DNA of 32,196 bases from an uncultured Collinsella sp. (GTDB lineage Bacteria > Actinomycetota > Coriobacteriia > Coriobacteriales > Coriobacteriaceae): positions 1-32,196 of the forward strand of contig CAAEUX010000082.1 in assembly GCA_900759335.1 (NCBI GenBank), written 5' to 3'. Below are positions 22,911 to 30,541 of this stretch, one piece after another (positions within the stretch are counted from its first letter, which is position 1; the number at the start of each line of letters is the position of its first letter). The position numbers and the translations under genes were made by a program. The notes under the pieces were generated by a model. The model was not told the origin of the DNA, did not search any database, and saw only the letters and a list, made by a program, of their open reading frames with translations.

Positions 22911-23900
22911 TTGAAGACTGTTCATGTTGCCGCTGGGATCATTCGCAAGGATGGATCTGACGAGCTGCTTGCCGTGCAGCGCGGCTATGGCGACATGCAG
23001 GGACTTTGGGAGTTCCCCGGCGGCAAGCTCATGCGCGGCGAGACGCCCGAAGACGCCGTGCGCCGCGAGCTTATGGAAGAGCTGCAGGTAAAAGTCACCA
23101 ACCTGCGCGATTTCTACACCGTTGAGTATGACTACCCCGATTTTCATCTCTCCATGGAGTGTTACTACTGCTCGCTGACCAAAGGGTCTGGCGAGCCCCA
23201 GAAGCACGACCGCCAGCTCGATATCCGCTGGATTCCGCGTACCTCGCTTGCCACGGTGGAATGGATGCCCGCTGACAAGGGGCTCATTGATGCCCTGATT
23301 GAGCTGAAGGAAGATCGGCTTGAGGCCAACGGCACTGCCAACGACGCCGAGGCCACCACGACCGACGAGCCCGCTTCCAAGCCCAAGCGCGCACCTAAGC
23401 GCCGCAGCAAAAAGCGTCCCAAGCCCGGTCTGCTCGACGGCATCGATACCTCGGACCTTTCCGCCGACGAGCGCGAACTGGTGCGCCGTCGCGCCGCCAT
23501 CAAAAAGTCAATGAAGGGCAACAAGCGCGCCAACACCAAGCCCGAGCTGCTCGTACGACAGCGCCTGCGCGCAGCGGGCCTTACGGGCTATCGTTTGGAA
23601 TGGAAGGTACCCGGCAAGCCCGACATCGCCTTTCCCGGGCGGAAGATCGCCATCTTCGTCAACGGCTGCTTTTGGCACCGCTGCCCCAAGTGCAACCCCA
23701 GCCAGCCCAAGCGCAACGTTGAGTTTTGGGAGGCAAAGTTCCGTCGCAACGTCGAGCGCGACCACGCTGCCGTGGCAGCACTCACTCAAATGGGCTGGAC
23801 GCCCATAACCATCTGGGAATGCGAGCTCAAAAAAGACCGCATCGACACCACGATGGAAAAGGTCATCGAGCAGGTGCGCGCCGCAGAGCCGCAGCGCTAA
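22911..23900 (+). CDS. NUDIX hydrolase fused to a Vsr-type mismatch endonuclease
   Basis: A 329-residue two-domain protein. Residues 1-135 form a MutT-type NUDIX domain; the Nudix box at 38-60 (GKLMRGETPEDAVRRELMEE) is complete apart from a Gln in place of the final Gly. Members sanitise oxidised nucleotides such as 8-oxo-dGTP. A Lys/Arg/Pro-rich linker follows at about 145-185. From about 195 onward lies a Vsr-like very-short-patch repair nuclease: TKPELLVRQRLRAAGLTGYR, PGKPDIAFPGRKIAIFV with the metal Asp near 238, NGCFWHRCPKC with His near 256, and a terminal WECEL. The start is a TTG at 22911, supported by GAGAGGA six nt upstream; the frame is open far upstream but overlaps the divergent ABC gene. 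No Dcm-type methyltransferase, the usual Vsr partner, is nearby. Confidence 0.88.
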   Translation: MKTVHVAAGIIRKDGSDELLAVQRGYGDMQGLWEFPGGKLMRGETPEDAVRRELMEELQVKVTNLRDFYTVEYDYPDFHLSMECYYCSLTKGSGEPQKHDRQLDIRWIPRTSLATVEWMPADKGLIDALIELKEDRLEANGTANDAEATTTDEPASKPKRAPKRRSKKRPKPGLLDGIDTSDLSADERELVRRRAAIKKSMKGNKRANTKPELLVRQRLRAAGLTGYRLEWKVPGKPDIAFPGRKIAIFVNGCFWHRCPKCNPSQPKRNVEFWEAKFRRNVERDHAAVAALTQMGWTPITIWECELKKDRIDTTMEKVIEQVRAAEPQR

Positions 23901-24154
23901 CAGCGAGCATTCACACGCTCCGCACGTCCGCGCCACATCCACGTCACAAACCTTAGAAAGCCCTTAAGCTCAAAACCTTTCAAGAGTGTTACTCGATAGC
24001 TTTTACCTGCGGTTTCATCGCAACGTCAAACCTCATTAAGCCTTTCTTTAGCACTTCCTTATCTGCACCCGCGGCATAATGTAGCCAACGCACGGGACCT
24101 AGCAGCACACCCCGCGCGCAACCTTTTGGTGGACATCGAGGAGGCCGCATAAGC

Positions 24155-24364
24155 ATGCATTCTTCCAATGACGCAGCACAGCAGCCATCCCTAAAACATG
24201 CAGACCTTTTCTCCTTCCCCCCGACACAGAGAGACGGCCTCCTCGACTCCCCAACTCCCAAACCCAAACGCTCTGCAGACCAACACCTCAACCTGCAGAC
24301 ATCCTTCGAAAAACTCCAAGCCTCACTAGACCAGGCATTCCCCAACCAAGCCCGGGCATACTAA
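24155..24364 (+). CDS. Small hypothetical protein (69 aa)
   Basis: A short frame starting MHSSNDAAQQPSLKH, with a Pro/Lys-rich middle (DSPTPKPKRSADQH) and a C-terminal stretch that could form a helix (LQTSFEKLQASLDQAF). GAGGAGG lies 10 nt before the ATG, which supports translation. No membrane segment or Cys is present and I do not recognise a family. It is the only candidate gene in the stretch between the NUDIX-Vsr gene and the nested palindrome. It may be a chance frame. Confidence 0.4.
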   Translation: MHSSNDAAQQPSLKHADLFSFPPTQRDGLLDSPTPKPKRSADQHLNLQTSFEKLQASLDQAFPNQARAY

Positions 24365-24444
24365 TCCCCCATCAGCAAAGAAGCCCTAACGCTCCAATTT
24401 TTTCCGCTCTAACGTCACAAGGGCGACGACCTCGAGTAGGTCAA

Positions 24445-24575
24445 CCTGGGAGGGACGAGGGCTTAGTTCCCCAATCTTTCCGCAGGGGGCAAAAAGCCTC
24501 GCCGCACGAAGTGCGCAGCGAGGCTTTTTGCATGCCCGAGGACGATTGGGGAACTAAGCCCTCGTCCCTCCCCGG
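24445..24575. repeat. Nested palindrome: 29-bp perfect outer arms around an inner terminator hairpin
   Basis: Outer arms 24448-24476 and 24544-24572 are perfect reverse complements (core GAGGGCTTAGTTCCCC), with partial matching for three more bases each side. Inside is a second perfect repeat, AAAAAGCCTCGC (24491-24502) with GCGAGGCTTTTT (24518-24529), capped by GCAC/GTGC. The inner unit has the form of a bidirectional terminator for the aldolase gene (stop at 24606) and any plus-strand transcript from the left. The function of the outer arms is unknown; the form fits a small palindromic mobile or repeat element. Confidence 0.85.
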
Positions 24576-24605
24576 GATATGTAGCGAGTCGGAGTACCCT
24601 TGCTG

Positions 24606-25463
24606 TTACTCTGCTTTGCCCACAGAGTTGAGGTTGGTCATGCGGATCTTAACCAGCTCGGTGATCTCACGCATGCCCTCCTTGGCCGGCTTCTTGGGAT
24701 CGAAGCAGGCAGGGTTCTCGGCCATGTAGGCCATGAAGCCCTTGGTGTAGGCCTGACGCAGCTCGGTGGCGTAGTTGACCTTGCAGATGCCGTTCTTCAC
24801 GGCCTCGGCGACCTGCTCATCGGGCACACCGGAAGTGCCGTGCAGAACCAGCGGCACGTCGACGGCGTCGCGGATGGCCTTGACCACGGACTGCTCGATG
24901 TGAGGAGCGCTCGTGTACACGCCGTGGCTGGTGCCAACGCCAATGGCCAGCGAGGTGCAGCCGGTGCGCTCGACGAACTCCTTGGCCTCGGCCGGATCGG
25001 TGTAGGGGCTCTCGCCCTCAACCGCGGGACCGTCGTCCTCCTTGCCGCCAACCTTGCCAAGCTCGGCCTCGACGGGCACACCCATGGCGCGGCCAGCGTC
25101 GGCGACGGACTTGGTCAGGGCGATGTTGTCCTCGAAGGACTCGTGCGAACCGTCGATCATGACAGAGGTGTAGCCAGTGCGGAAAGCCTGCATGCAGCGG
25201 TCATAGCCATCGCCGTGATCGAGGTGCAGAGCGACGGGCACGGAAGCGCGCTCGGCGGCAGCCTTGACCATGCCGTAGAAGTAGTCCAGACCAGCGGTCT
25301 TGATGGTGCCCGGGGTGGTCTGCATGATGACGGGGGACTTGGTCTCCTCGGCAGCGGCCAGAACGGCCATAACAAACTCGAGGTTCTCAACGTTGAACGC
25401 GCCAACGGCGTAATGACCGGCCTGAGCGTCCTTGAGCATCTTTTCGGTGGTAACAAGTGCCAT
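24606..25463 (-). CDS. Class II fructose- or tagatose-1,6-bisphosphate aldolase
   Basis: A 285-residue zinc-dependent aldolase that cleaves a ketose 1,6-bisphosphate to dihydroxyacetone phosphate and glyceraldehyde 3-phosphate. Landmarks are GHYAVGAFNVENLEFVMAVL at the start, VPVALHLDHGDGYD with the catalytic Asp and zinc His, VEAELGKVGG, AIGVGTSHGVY, and LHGTSGVPDEQV with a zinc His. The short class II form groups with FbaA/GatY/KbaY-type enzymes; the sequence alone does not settle fructose versus tagatose. ATG at 25463 is preferred: it starts the conserved family N-terminus and has GAGGAG about 10 nt upstream. It is divergent from a DeoR-type regulator, as sugar-phosphate genes often are. 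The nested palindrome follows its stop. Confidence 0.88.
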   Translation of the reverse strand: MALVTTEKMLKDAQAGHYAVGAFNVENLEFVMAVLAAAEETKSPVIMQTTPGTIKTAGLDYFYGMVKAAAERASVPVALHLDHGDGYDRCMQAFRTGYTSVMIDGSHESFEDNIALTKSVADAGRAMGVPVEAELGKVGGKEDDGPAVEGESPYTDPAEAKEFVERTGCTSLAIGVGTSHGVYTSAPHIEQSVVKAIRDAVDVPLVLHGTSGVPDEQVAEAVKNGICKVNYATELRQAYTKGFMAYMAENPACFDPKKPAKEGMREITELVKIRMTNLNSVGKAE

Positions 25464-25520
25464 GAGCGTTTGCTCCTCTCCCTCGCCCGCATCTGGACAT
25501 CGGGCGTAGTTGTTCACAAG

Positions 25521-25540
25521 GCGTTTTACCTTGCGTTTTA
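25521..25540. promoter_or_regulatory. Tandem GCGTTTTA repeats in the aldolase-DeoR divergent region
   Basis: GCGTTTTAC occurs at 25521 and again at 25533, 12 nt apart, in the 334-nt gene-free stretch 25464-25797. A short palindrome, CTTTTATAGAAAAG, lies at 25689-25702. Either could be a site for the adjacent DeoR regulator. The stretch is AT-rich and presumably holds both promoters. Confidence 0.3.
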
Positions 25541-25797
25541 CTGCGCTCATTGTATGAAATTCAGCGGCTTTGCACGTGCGAGATATTGAGCCCATGCAGG
25601 TCAATACCGTCGTTTTTGAAAAGTAAACGGAAGGAATTGGAGCCGAGTGGGCGTGTTCGATATTGAATTTTGGGCGTTGAGCGTCTTTCTTTTATAGAAA
25701 AGATAAGTAATCGAAAGGTGTTCTCTTACTCAAAAAGAAAATGAACGAAAATAGAGTCAACACAATTCCTGCAAATTTAGCTGAGAATGGAGCAGAC

Positions 25798-26601
25798 ATG
25801 GCCCAAGCTACCAACCGTGCTTTTGCCGACGAACGCCGTACCGCCATCATGGAAATGCTCGAGCATAATGCCTCGGTACAGGTAGCAGAAATCGCCCAGA
25901 CCTTTAGCGTGTCCTCCGTCACCGCCCGCGCCGACCTGGACGCGCTCGCCGAAGCAGGCAAGTTGCGCCGCACGCATGGTGGCGCCGTGTCGCTCCATAA
26001 ACGCCTGACCGTCTCCACGCAGGATCGCCGTATCAATGTCAACGTCGCTGCCAAGCAGGCCATCGCGCAAAGCGCCATCGAGCTTGTCAATGACGGCGAC
26101 ACGCTGCTCGTCGATTCGGGCACCACGGCGCTTGAGTTCGTCCGGCTCCTCGACCAGCGCGACGGCATCACCGTTATCACGGCCGACATTACCATCGCCG
26201 ATTATATCGACGAGAGCATGCCCTCGGTCGATGTCGTCATGCTGGGCGGGGCGCTGCGCAAAGGCCATCGTTATTTGTACGGCCCGCTTACCATGCAGGC
26301 GCTCCAAATGGTCCACGCCGATCTGGCCGTCATGTGCCCTGGCGCTTTTGTTCCCGGCTGCGGCTTTACGACCGACTTTCCGCAGATGGCCGAGACCAAA
26401 GCGGCTATGGTCGGTGCCACCCGTCAAAGCGTCGCCCTCATGGACGCCAGTAAGGTCAACGGACGCGGCATGTACCGTTTTGCCGAGCTGACCGATGTCG
26501 ACACCATCGTGATGGACTGTGATCCCGACGATGCCGTCGCCACCTCAATCGCCGAGACTGTCGACGACGCCCGCCCAAATCTCGTCATCGCCGGCGCTTA
26601 A
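25798..26601 (+). CDS. DeoR/GlpR-family transcriptional regulator
   Basis: A 267-residue regulator with the standard DeoR layout: an N-terminal winged helix (RRTAIMEMLEHNASVQVAEI, then SVSSVTARADLDALAEAGKL and RRTHGGAV), followed by a sugar-phosphate binding domain (DTLLVDSGTTALEFVRLL, VVMLGGALRKGHRYLYGP, ADLAVMCPGAFVPGCGFTTD). Such proteins usually repress carbohydrate genes and release DNA when a phosphorylated sugar binds. ATG at 25798 is preferred for the GGAG 5 nt upstream; an ATG 19 codons earlier has no ribosome binding site and would add a non-family leader. It is divergent from the aldolase, which is its likely target. Confidence 0.88.
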   Translation: MAQATNRAFADERRTAIMEMLEHNASVQVAEIAQTFSVSSVTARADLDALAEAGKLRRTHGGAVSLHKRLTVSTQDRRINVNVAAKQAIAQSAIELVNDGDTLLVDSGTTALEFVRLLDQRDGITVITADITIADYIDESMPSVDVVMLGGALRKGHRYLYGPLTMQALQMVHADLAVMCPGAFVPGCGFTTDFPQMAETKAAMVGATRQSVALMDASKVNGRGMYRFAELTDVDTIVMDCDPDDAVATSIAETVDDARPNLVIAGA

Positions 26602-26606
26602 ACAAA

Positions 26607-26643
26607 AACCACCACAAAGGTGTCTGTCCCCTTTGTGGTGGTT
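26607..26643. terminator. Terminator between convergent DeoR and flavodiiron genes
   Basis: AACCACCACAAAGG (26607-26620) pairs with 26630-26643 in a perfect 14-bp stem with a 9-nt loop. On the minus strand the stem runs into TTTTTGTTT, so it ends the flavodiiron transcript well. The plus-strand side has no T-run and serves the DeoR gene less clearly. Confidence 0.8.
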
Positions 26644-26675
26644 GTGATGGCTGAGTGTCAAAAGTGAACGTGTCG

Positions 26676-27836
26676 CTACTTGGAAAGCTCGTCGGCAAGG
26701 GCCTCGATCTGAGCGCGCGAGGCGTCGTTGAGCGAACCCAGGACGGTCACCTTATTCTGCGCCAGGGTGATGTCCTTCATGCCCTCGAGCTCCTTGGTCA
26801 TAACCTTGGCGGCAGCGGGCGCCCAGGAACCGGCCTCGACAAGCGCCACGGTACGGTTCTGATAGGCATGCCCGGCGAGCGTGTGGATAAAGGTGCTCAT
26901 GAACGGGAAGATCTCGCCCTGATAGGTGATGGAGGCGAGCACCAGGCGGTCATAGCGGAACGCATCCTCAACGGCCTCGGCCATGTCGTCGCGAGCCAGG
27001 TCAAAGACGGAAACCTTCTGGCCGCGGGCCTCGAGCGCAGATGCAAGCTCCTCGACGGCAGCCTTCAGATGGCCGTACACGCTCGCATAGGCGATCGTGA
27101 TGCCCTCGTCCTCGGGCTGATAGCTCGACCAGGTGTTGTAGGTGTCGAGGTAATAGCCCAGATTCTCGGTAAGAACAGGACCATGGAGCGGGCAGATGAT
27201 CTGGATATCCAGATCGGCAGCCTTCTTGAGCACGGCCTGCACGAACTTGCCGAACTTACCGACGATGCCAAAGTAGTAGCGGCGCGCTTCGCAAGCCCAG
27301 CCCTCGGGATCCTCGATGTCGTTGGCGCCAAACTTGCCAAAACCGTCGGCACTAAAGAGCACCTTGTCGGTGGACTCGTAGGAGAAGAGCACCTCGGGCC
27401 AGTGCACGTTGGGGGCACCGACAAAGGTTAGGCTGTGGCCGCCCAGGTCGAGCACGTCGCCATCTTTGACGACCATCTTGCGCTCGGGGTAGTCGGTGCC
27501 AAAGTAGTTGACCATCATGCGGAAGGCGCCCATGCTGGCCACGATCTGTGCCTGGGGATAGCGCTCCATAAAGGCGGCGATGCCAGCAGAGTGATCGGGC
27601 TCCATGTGATGGACAACCAGGTAGTCGGGCGTACGACCATCGAGCACGGCCTCGAGGTTGCCGAGCCACTCGTCAACAAAACCGCCGTCGACTGAATCGG
27701 CGACAGCGATCTTTTCGCCCAAGATAACGTAGCTGTTGTATGCCATACCGTTCTCGGACACATCGTACTGGCCCTCGAACAGGTCAATGTCGTGATCGTT
27801 GACGCCAATGTAGCGGATATCCTTGGTGATCTCCAT
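26676..27836 (-). CDS. Flavodiiron protein (A-type flavoprotein)
   Basis: A 386-residue flavodiiron protein that reduces O2 to water or NO to N2O, protecting anaerobes. The N-terminal metallo-beta-lactamase-like domain carries the diiron ligands in HHMEPDHSAG (HxExDH), VHWPE, ADGFGKFG and CPLHGP. The C-terminal third is a flavodoxin-like FMN domain (ITIAYASVYGHLKAAVEEL, RLVLASITYQGEIFPFM, VALVEAGSWAPAAAK). There is no rubredoxin or other extra domain, so electrons must come from a separate partner. ATG at 27836 has AGGAGG 9 nt upstream; upstream codons lack one. It appears monocistronic, between a terminator and the LacI gene. Confidence 0.93.
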   Translation of the reverse strand: MEITKDIRYIGVNDHDIDLFEGQYDVSENGMAYNSYVILGEKIAVADSVDGGFVDEWLGNLEAVLDGRTPDYLVVHHMEPDHSAGIAAFMERYPQAQIVASMGAFRMMVNYFGTDYPERKMVVKDGDVLDLGGHSLTFVGAPNVHWPEVLFSYESTDKVLFSADGFGKFGANDIEDPEGWACEARRYYFGIVGKFGKFVQAVLKKAADLDIQIICPLHGPVLTENLGYYLDTYNTWSSYQPEDEGITIAYASVYGHLKAAVEELASALEARGQKVSVFDLARDDMAEAVEDAFRYDRLVLASITYQGEIFPFMSTFIHTLAGHAYQNRTVALVEAGSWAPAAAKVMTKELEGMKDITLAQNKVTVLGSLNDASRAQIEALADELSK

Positions 27837-27852
27837 CAGGCAAAGCCTCCTA

Positions 27853-27876
27853 GATAGACAAAAGAGCCCGTCTATC
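27853..27876 (-). promoter_or_regulatory. Inverted repeat before the flavodiiron ribosome binding site
   Basis: GATAGAC (27853-27859) and GTCTATC (27870-27876) flank a 10-nt centre, two nt from the AGGAGG site of the flavodiiron gene. It could be an operator for a stress regulator or a leader hairpin. It does not match the FNR or NorR site patterns I know. Confidence 0.35.
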
Positions 27877-27965
27877 ATAGCACTCGTCTTCATAGCCACG
27901 GCTATCTGCCAGCATCCTTATCGATTGTTATTGAGGCGGAATATATCGCCATTGACCTGCAAAAA

Positions 27966-28997
27966 CTATGTGCGCGGAGCTGCCGTGGTATGTCGAACGA
28001 TAAGCTGGCCGGGAATACGAATGGCAACGGTTTTGTCCGTTGCCCCCGCCTTGGGAACCGCGTGCTCGAACACCTCGCGTCCACGCTGATGCAAATCGAA
28101 TCGAACGGTCGTGAGCTCGTTGTGTGCCACAAAATCATCGAGCGAATCGTCGACGCCCACCACGCTTACGTCCTCGGGCACGCGCAGGCCGCTATCACGC
28201 AGTGCGGCAATCGCGCCATTTGCCATCTGATCGTTTGCCGCATAGACCGCCGTCATGGTGCGATCGTGCTCGGCCAGGTACCTGCCGGCCTCGTAGCCGC
28301 TGTTGGCAGACCAGTCGCCCTCGAGCGGCTCTGCCGGCTCGATGTGTTTACGCTCGAGTGCATCCTGCCAACCGGCACGACGAAATTGCTCGTCGACCGA
28401 GAACGACGGGCCGCCAATATAGCGAATTTGCTCGTGCCCCAGCTCAAACAGGTGATCCATAAGCAATAACGAGCAGCCGTAATGATCGGAGTCGACCGTG
28501 GTCACCCGCGGGTGCGCGTACATGGTAACGATGACCGTGCCAATGCCCGGCAGTGGATCAAACGTCTCGAAATCGGGTGCCATGCGGCTCATGCCGATGA
28601 TGATGCCGTCCACCGGCAATGCGGCCATACGACGCGTGGCCTCGGCAAGCGAAAACTCCTCGGTCTTGGACATCTCGACCAGCGTGATGGCGCAATTATG
28701 CTCGCGAGCAGCGCTGGCGATGCCGTCGATCATTGAGAGGTTGCCAAACTTGGTGACATCGTTGACGCACAGGCCGACCGAATGGTAACGGCCGTCGCGC
28801 AGCGAGCGACCGGCATAACTCGGACGAAAGCCGAGCTCTTGCATAGCGGCCTGCACGCGCTGGCGCGTCTGCTCGTTAACGTTGGGCAAGCCGTTGGCGA
28901 CGCGCGAAACCGTCTGCTGCGAAACGCCAGCAGCGCGGGCGACGTCAACCATGGAGACCGGACGCGAACTGGTATCGTTGGACGGGCGCCTTGCCAC
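27966..28997 (-). CDS. LacI/GalR-family transcriptional regulator of the gal genes
   Basis: A 343-residue regulator. The LacI-type helix-turn-helix is at about 15-40 (SMVDVARAAGVSQQTVSRVA), the hinge helix follows (YAGRSLRDGRYHSVGL), and then a periplasmic-binding-protein-like sugar domain (DGIIIGMSRMAPDF, YIGGPSFSVDEQFRRAGWQD, AVYAANDQMANGAIAALRDS, VVGVDDSLDDFVAHNELTTV). The GTG start at 28997 has AAGGTGA 6 nt upstream. It is divergent from galK-galT, and three copies of a 16-bp pseudo-palindrome lie in the 338-nt region between, so it probably represses both sides until galactose or a derivative binds. Confidence 0.88.
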   Translation of the reverse strand: MARRPSNDTSSRPVSMVDVARAAGVSQQTVSRVANGLPNVNEQTRQRVQAAMQELGFRPSYAGRSLRDGRYHSVGLCVNDVTKFGNLSMIDGIASAAREHNCAITLVEMSKTEEFSLAEATRRMAALPVDGIIIGMSRMAPDFETFDPLPGIGTVIVTMYAHPRVTTVDSDHYGCSLLLMDHLFELGHEQIRYIGGPSFSVDEQFRRAGWQDALERKHIEPAEPLEGDWSANSGYEAGRYLAEHDRTMTAVYAANDQMANGAIAALRDSGLRVPEDVSVVGVDDSLDDFVAHNELTTVRFDLHQRGREVFEHAVPKAGATDKTVAIRIPGQLIVRHTTAAPRT

Positions 28998-29089
28998 AGG
29001 ATCACCTTCACCCTTGCGAAATCTGAATAGCGTGAATGCCGGCCCGGGCAGAAATACATCCCGCGCCGAGGCCCGCTATCGTCGGACGC

Positions 29090-29105
29090 ATGTTAACGTA
29101 CTCTA
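29090..29105. promoter_or_regulatory. LacI-family operator, site 1
   Basis: ATGTTAACGTACTCTA, about 90 bp upstream of the LacI-type gene. It matches sites 2 and 3 at 14 or more of 16 positions and has the central CG typical of LacI-family operators. Likely autoregulatory. Confidence 0.7.
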
Positions 29106-29212
29106 CTTTTTCTATCTGCATCTCTTCTGCTTTATAAGTCCATACGGCAGTACCGTTCACGGCTGTATTTCTACCGATTACCAGATTCTCAAAAAGTGAC
29201 AAGCGTTGTGCT

Positions 29213-29228
29213 ATGAGTACGTTAACAT
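29213..29228. promoter_or_regulatory. LacI-family operator, site 2
   Basis: ATGAGTACGTTAACAT, the reverse complement of the site 1/3 pattern ATGTTAACGTACTCAT, 108 bp upstream of the galK start codon. The pseudo-palindrome is ATGnnnACGTnnnCAT. Confidence 0.75.
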
Positions 29229-29276
29229 AGCCCGTAACGTGCGGTATCGTGAACACTTGGTTCATGCCGCTTCAAG

Positions 29277-29292
29277 TTGTTAACGTACTCAT
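29277..29292. promoter_or_regulatory. LacI-family operator, site 3
   Basis: TTGTTAACGTACTCAT, 44 bp upstream of the galK start codon and 64 bp (centre to centre) from site 2. The spacing would allow looping between sites. Confidence 0.75.
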
Positions 29293-29335
29293 AACGACGC
29301 AAAACTCATCCGTGCGCGCCAAGGAAAGGACTCCC

Positions 29336-30541
29336 ATGACCACCCCCGACGAAAAGACATTCGCCACGCTCACCAAGCTATTTGAGGAGGAGTTTGGCCC
29401 CATCGGCGACCGCCAGGTGCTCTACATACACGCGCCCGGCCGTTCCGAGATCAGCGGCAACCACACCGACCACGAGGGTGGCCACGTCATCGCCGGCTCG
29501 CTCGATGTCGCCGTTGACGGCATTGCCGCAGCGACCGACACCAACAAGATTCGCGTCGCCGACGAGGGCTACCCCACCTTTGAGATCACGCTCGACACGC
29601 TGGATATTCAAGCGTCCGAGAAGGGCACGTCCGCGAGCCTCGTCCGCGGCATGGCCCACGAAATCGCTGCTCTGGGCGTTGAGCCCCAGGGCTTCGACTT
29701 CGCCTTCACCTGCTCTGTCCCCTCGGGCGGCGGCCTTTCCAGCTCCGCTGCTGTCGAGGCGGCATACGGTCGCGCCATGGAGACGCTCTGGGGCGCACCC
29801 GCCATCGAGCCCGTCGCGCTCGCCCAGATGAGCCAGCGCACCGAGAACAACTATTACGGCAAGCCCTGCGGTCTGATGGACCAGGCCGCTGTGTGCCTGG
29901 GCGGCCTCGCCTACATGGACTTTGAGGACCAAGCTCAGCCTAAAACCCAGAAGCTCGAGCTCAACTTTGAGGATCACGGTTATGCGCTCGTGCTCGTTAA
30001 GGTCGGTGCCGACCACGTGGCCGCCACCGACGACTACGCCGCCGTTCCGCGCGAGATGCAAGACGTCGCCGCCGAGTTTGGCAAGGCACGCCTGTGCGAG
30101 GTAAACGTGGCGGACTTTGACGCCAAGCTCCCCGAGCTGCGCGCCAAGCTGGGCGACCGCGCCTGCCTGCGCGCCGTTCACTACTGGTACGAAAACGGCC
30201 TGGTAGACAAGCGCTGGGCTGCCCTGAACGCCGGCGACATCGACCAGTTCCTGGTCCTGACGCGCGAGTCCGGCGCCAGCTCTGCCATGTACCTACAGAA
30301 TGTCGTTGCCAAGCTGGGCTCCGAGCAGCCCTCGATGTATGCCCTGGCACTGGCCGAGCACGTGCTCGACGGCCGTGGCGCCGTCCGTATCCACGGTGGC
30401 GGCTTTGGTGGCACCATCCAGGCCTTCGTGCCGCTCGACCTGGTCGACACCTTTATCACCAAGATGAACGGCTGGCTGGGCGAGGGCTCTGCCCGCCACT
30501 ACGCCATCTCTGACAAGGGGGCTTACGCGGCATGGCTGTAA
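29336..30541 (+). CDS. galK: Galactokinase
   Basis: A 401-residue GHMP-family kinase that phosphorylates galactose to galactose 1-phosphate in the Leloir pathway. Motifs are PGRSEISGNHTDHEGGHVIA (substrate binding), PSGGGLSSSAAVEAAYG (ATP loop), KPCGLMDQAAVCLGG with the catalytic Asp, and the C-terminal RIHGGGFGGTIQAFVP. The signature GRTEIGGNHTDH is slightly varied. ATG at 29336 is chosen for GGAAAGGA five nt upstream; the frame extends upstream into the operator region. It overlaps galT at its stop codon, so the two are translationally coupled, and expression is probably controlled by the divergent LacI-type regulator. Confidence 0.95.
   Translation: MTTPDEKTFATLTKLFEEEFGPIGDRQVLYIHAPGRSEISGNHTDHEGGHVIAGSLDVAVDGIAAATDTNKIRVADEGYPTFEITLDTLDIQASEKGTSASLVRGMAHEIAALGVEPQGFDFAFTCSVPSGGGLSSSAAVEAAYGRAMETLWGAPAIEPVALAQMSQRTENNYYGKPCGLMDQAAVCLGGLAYMDFEDQAQPKTQKLELNFEDHGYALVLVKVGADHVAATDDYAAVPREMQDVAAEFGKARLCEVNVADFDAKLPELRAKLGDRACLRAVHYWYENGLVDKRWAALNAGDIDQFLVLTRESGASSAMYLQNVVAKLGSEQPSMYALALAEHVLDGRGAVRIHGGGFGGTIQAFVPLDLVDTFITKMNGWLGEGSARHYAISDKGAYAAWL

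Noticed and set aside
24445..24575. CRISPR array or integron attC site
   Set aside because: There is one palindrome rather than regularly spaced repeats, and the attC core sites and an integrase are absent.
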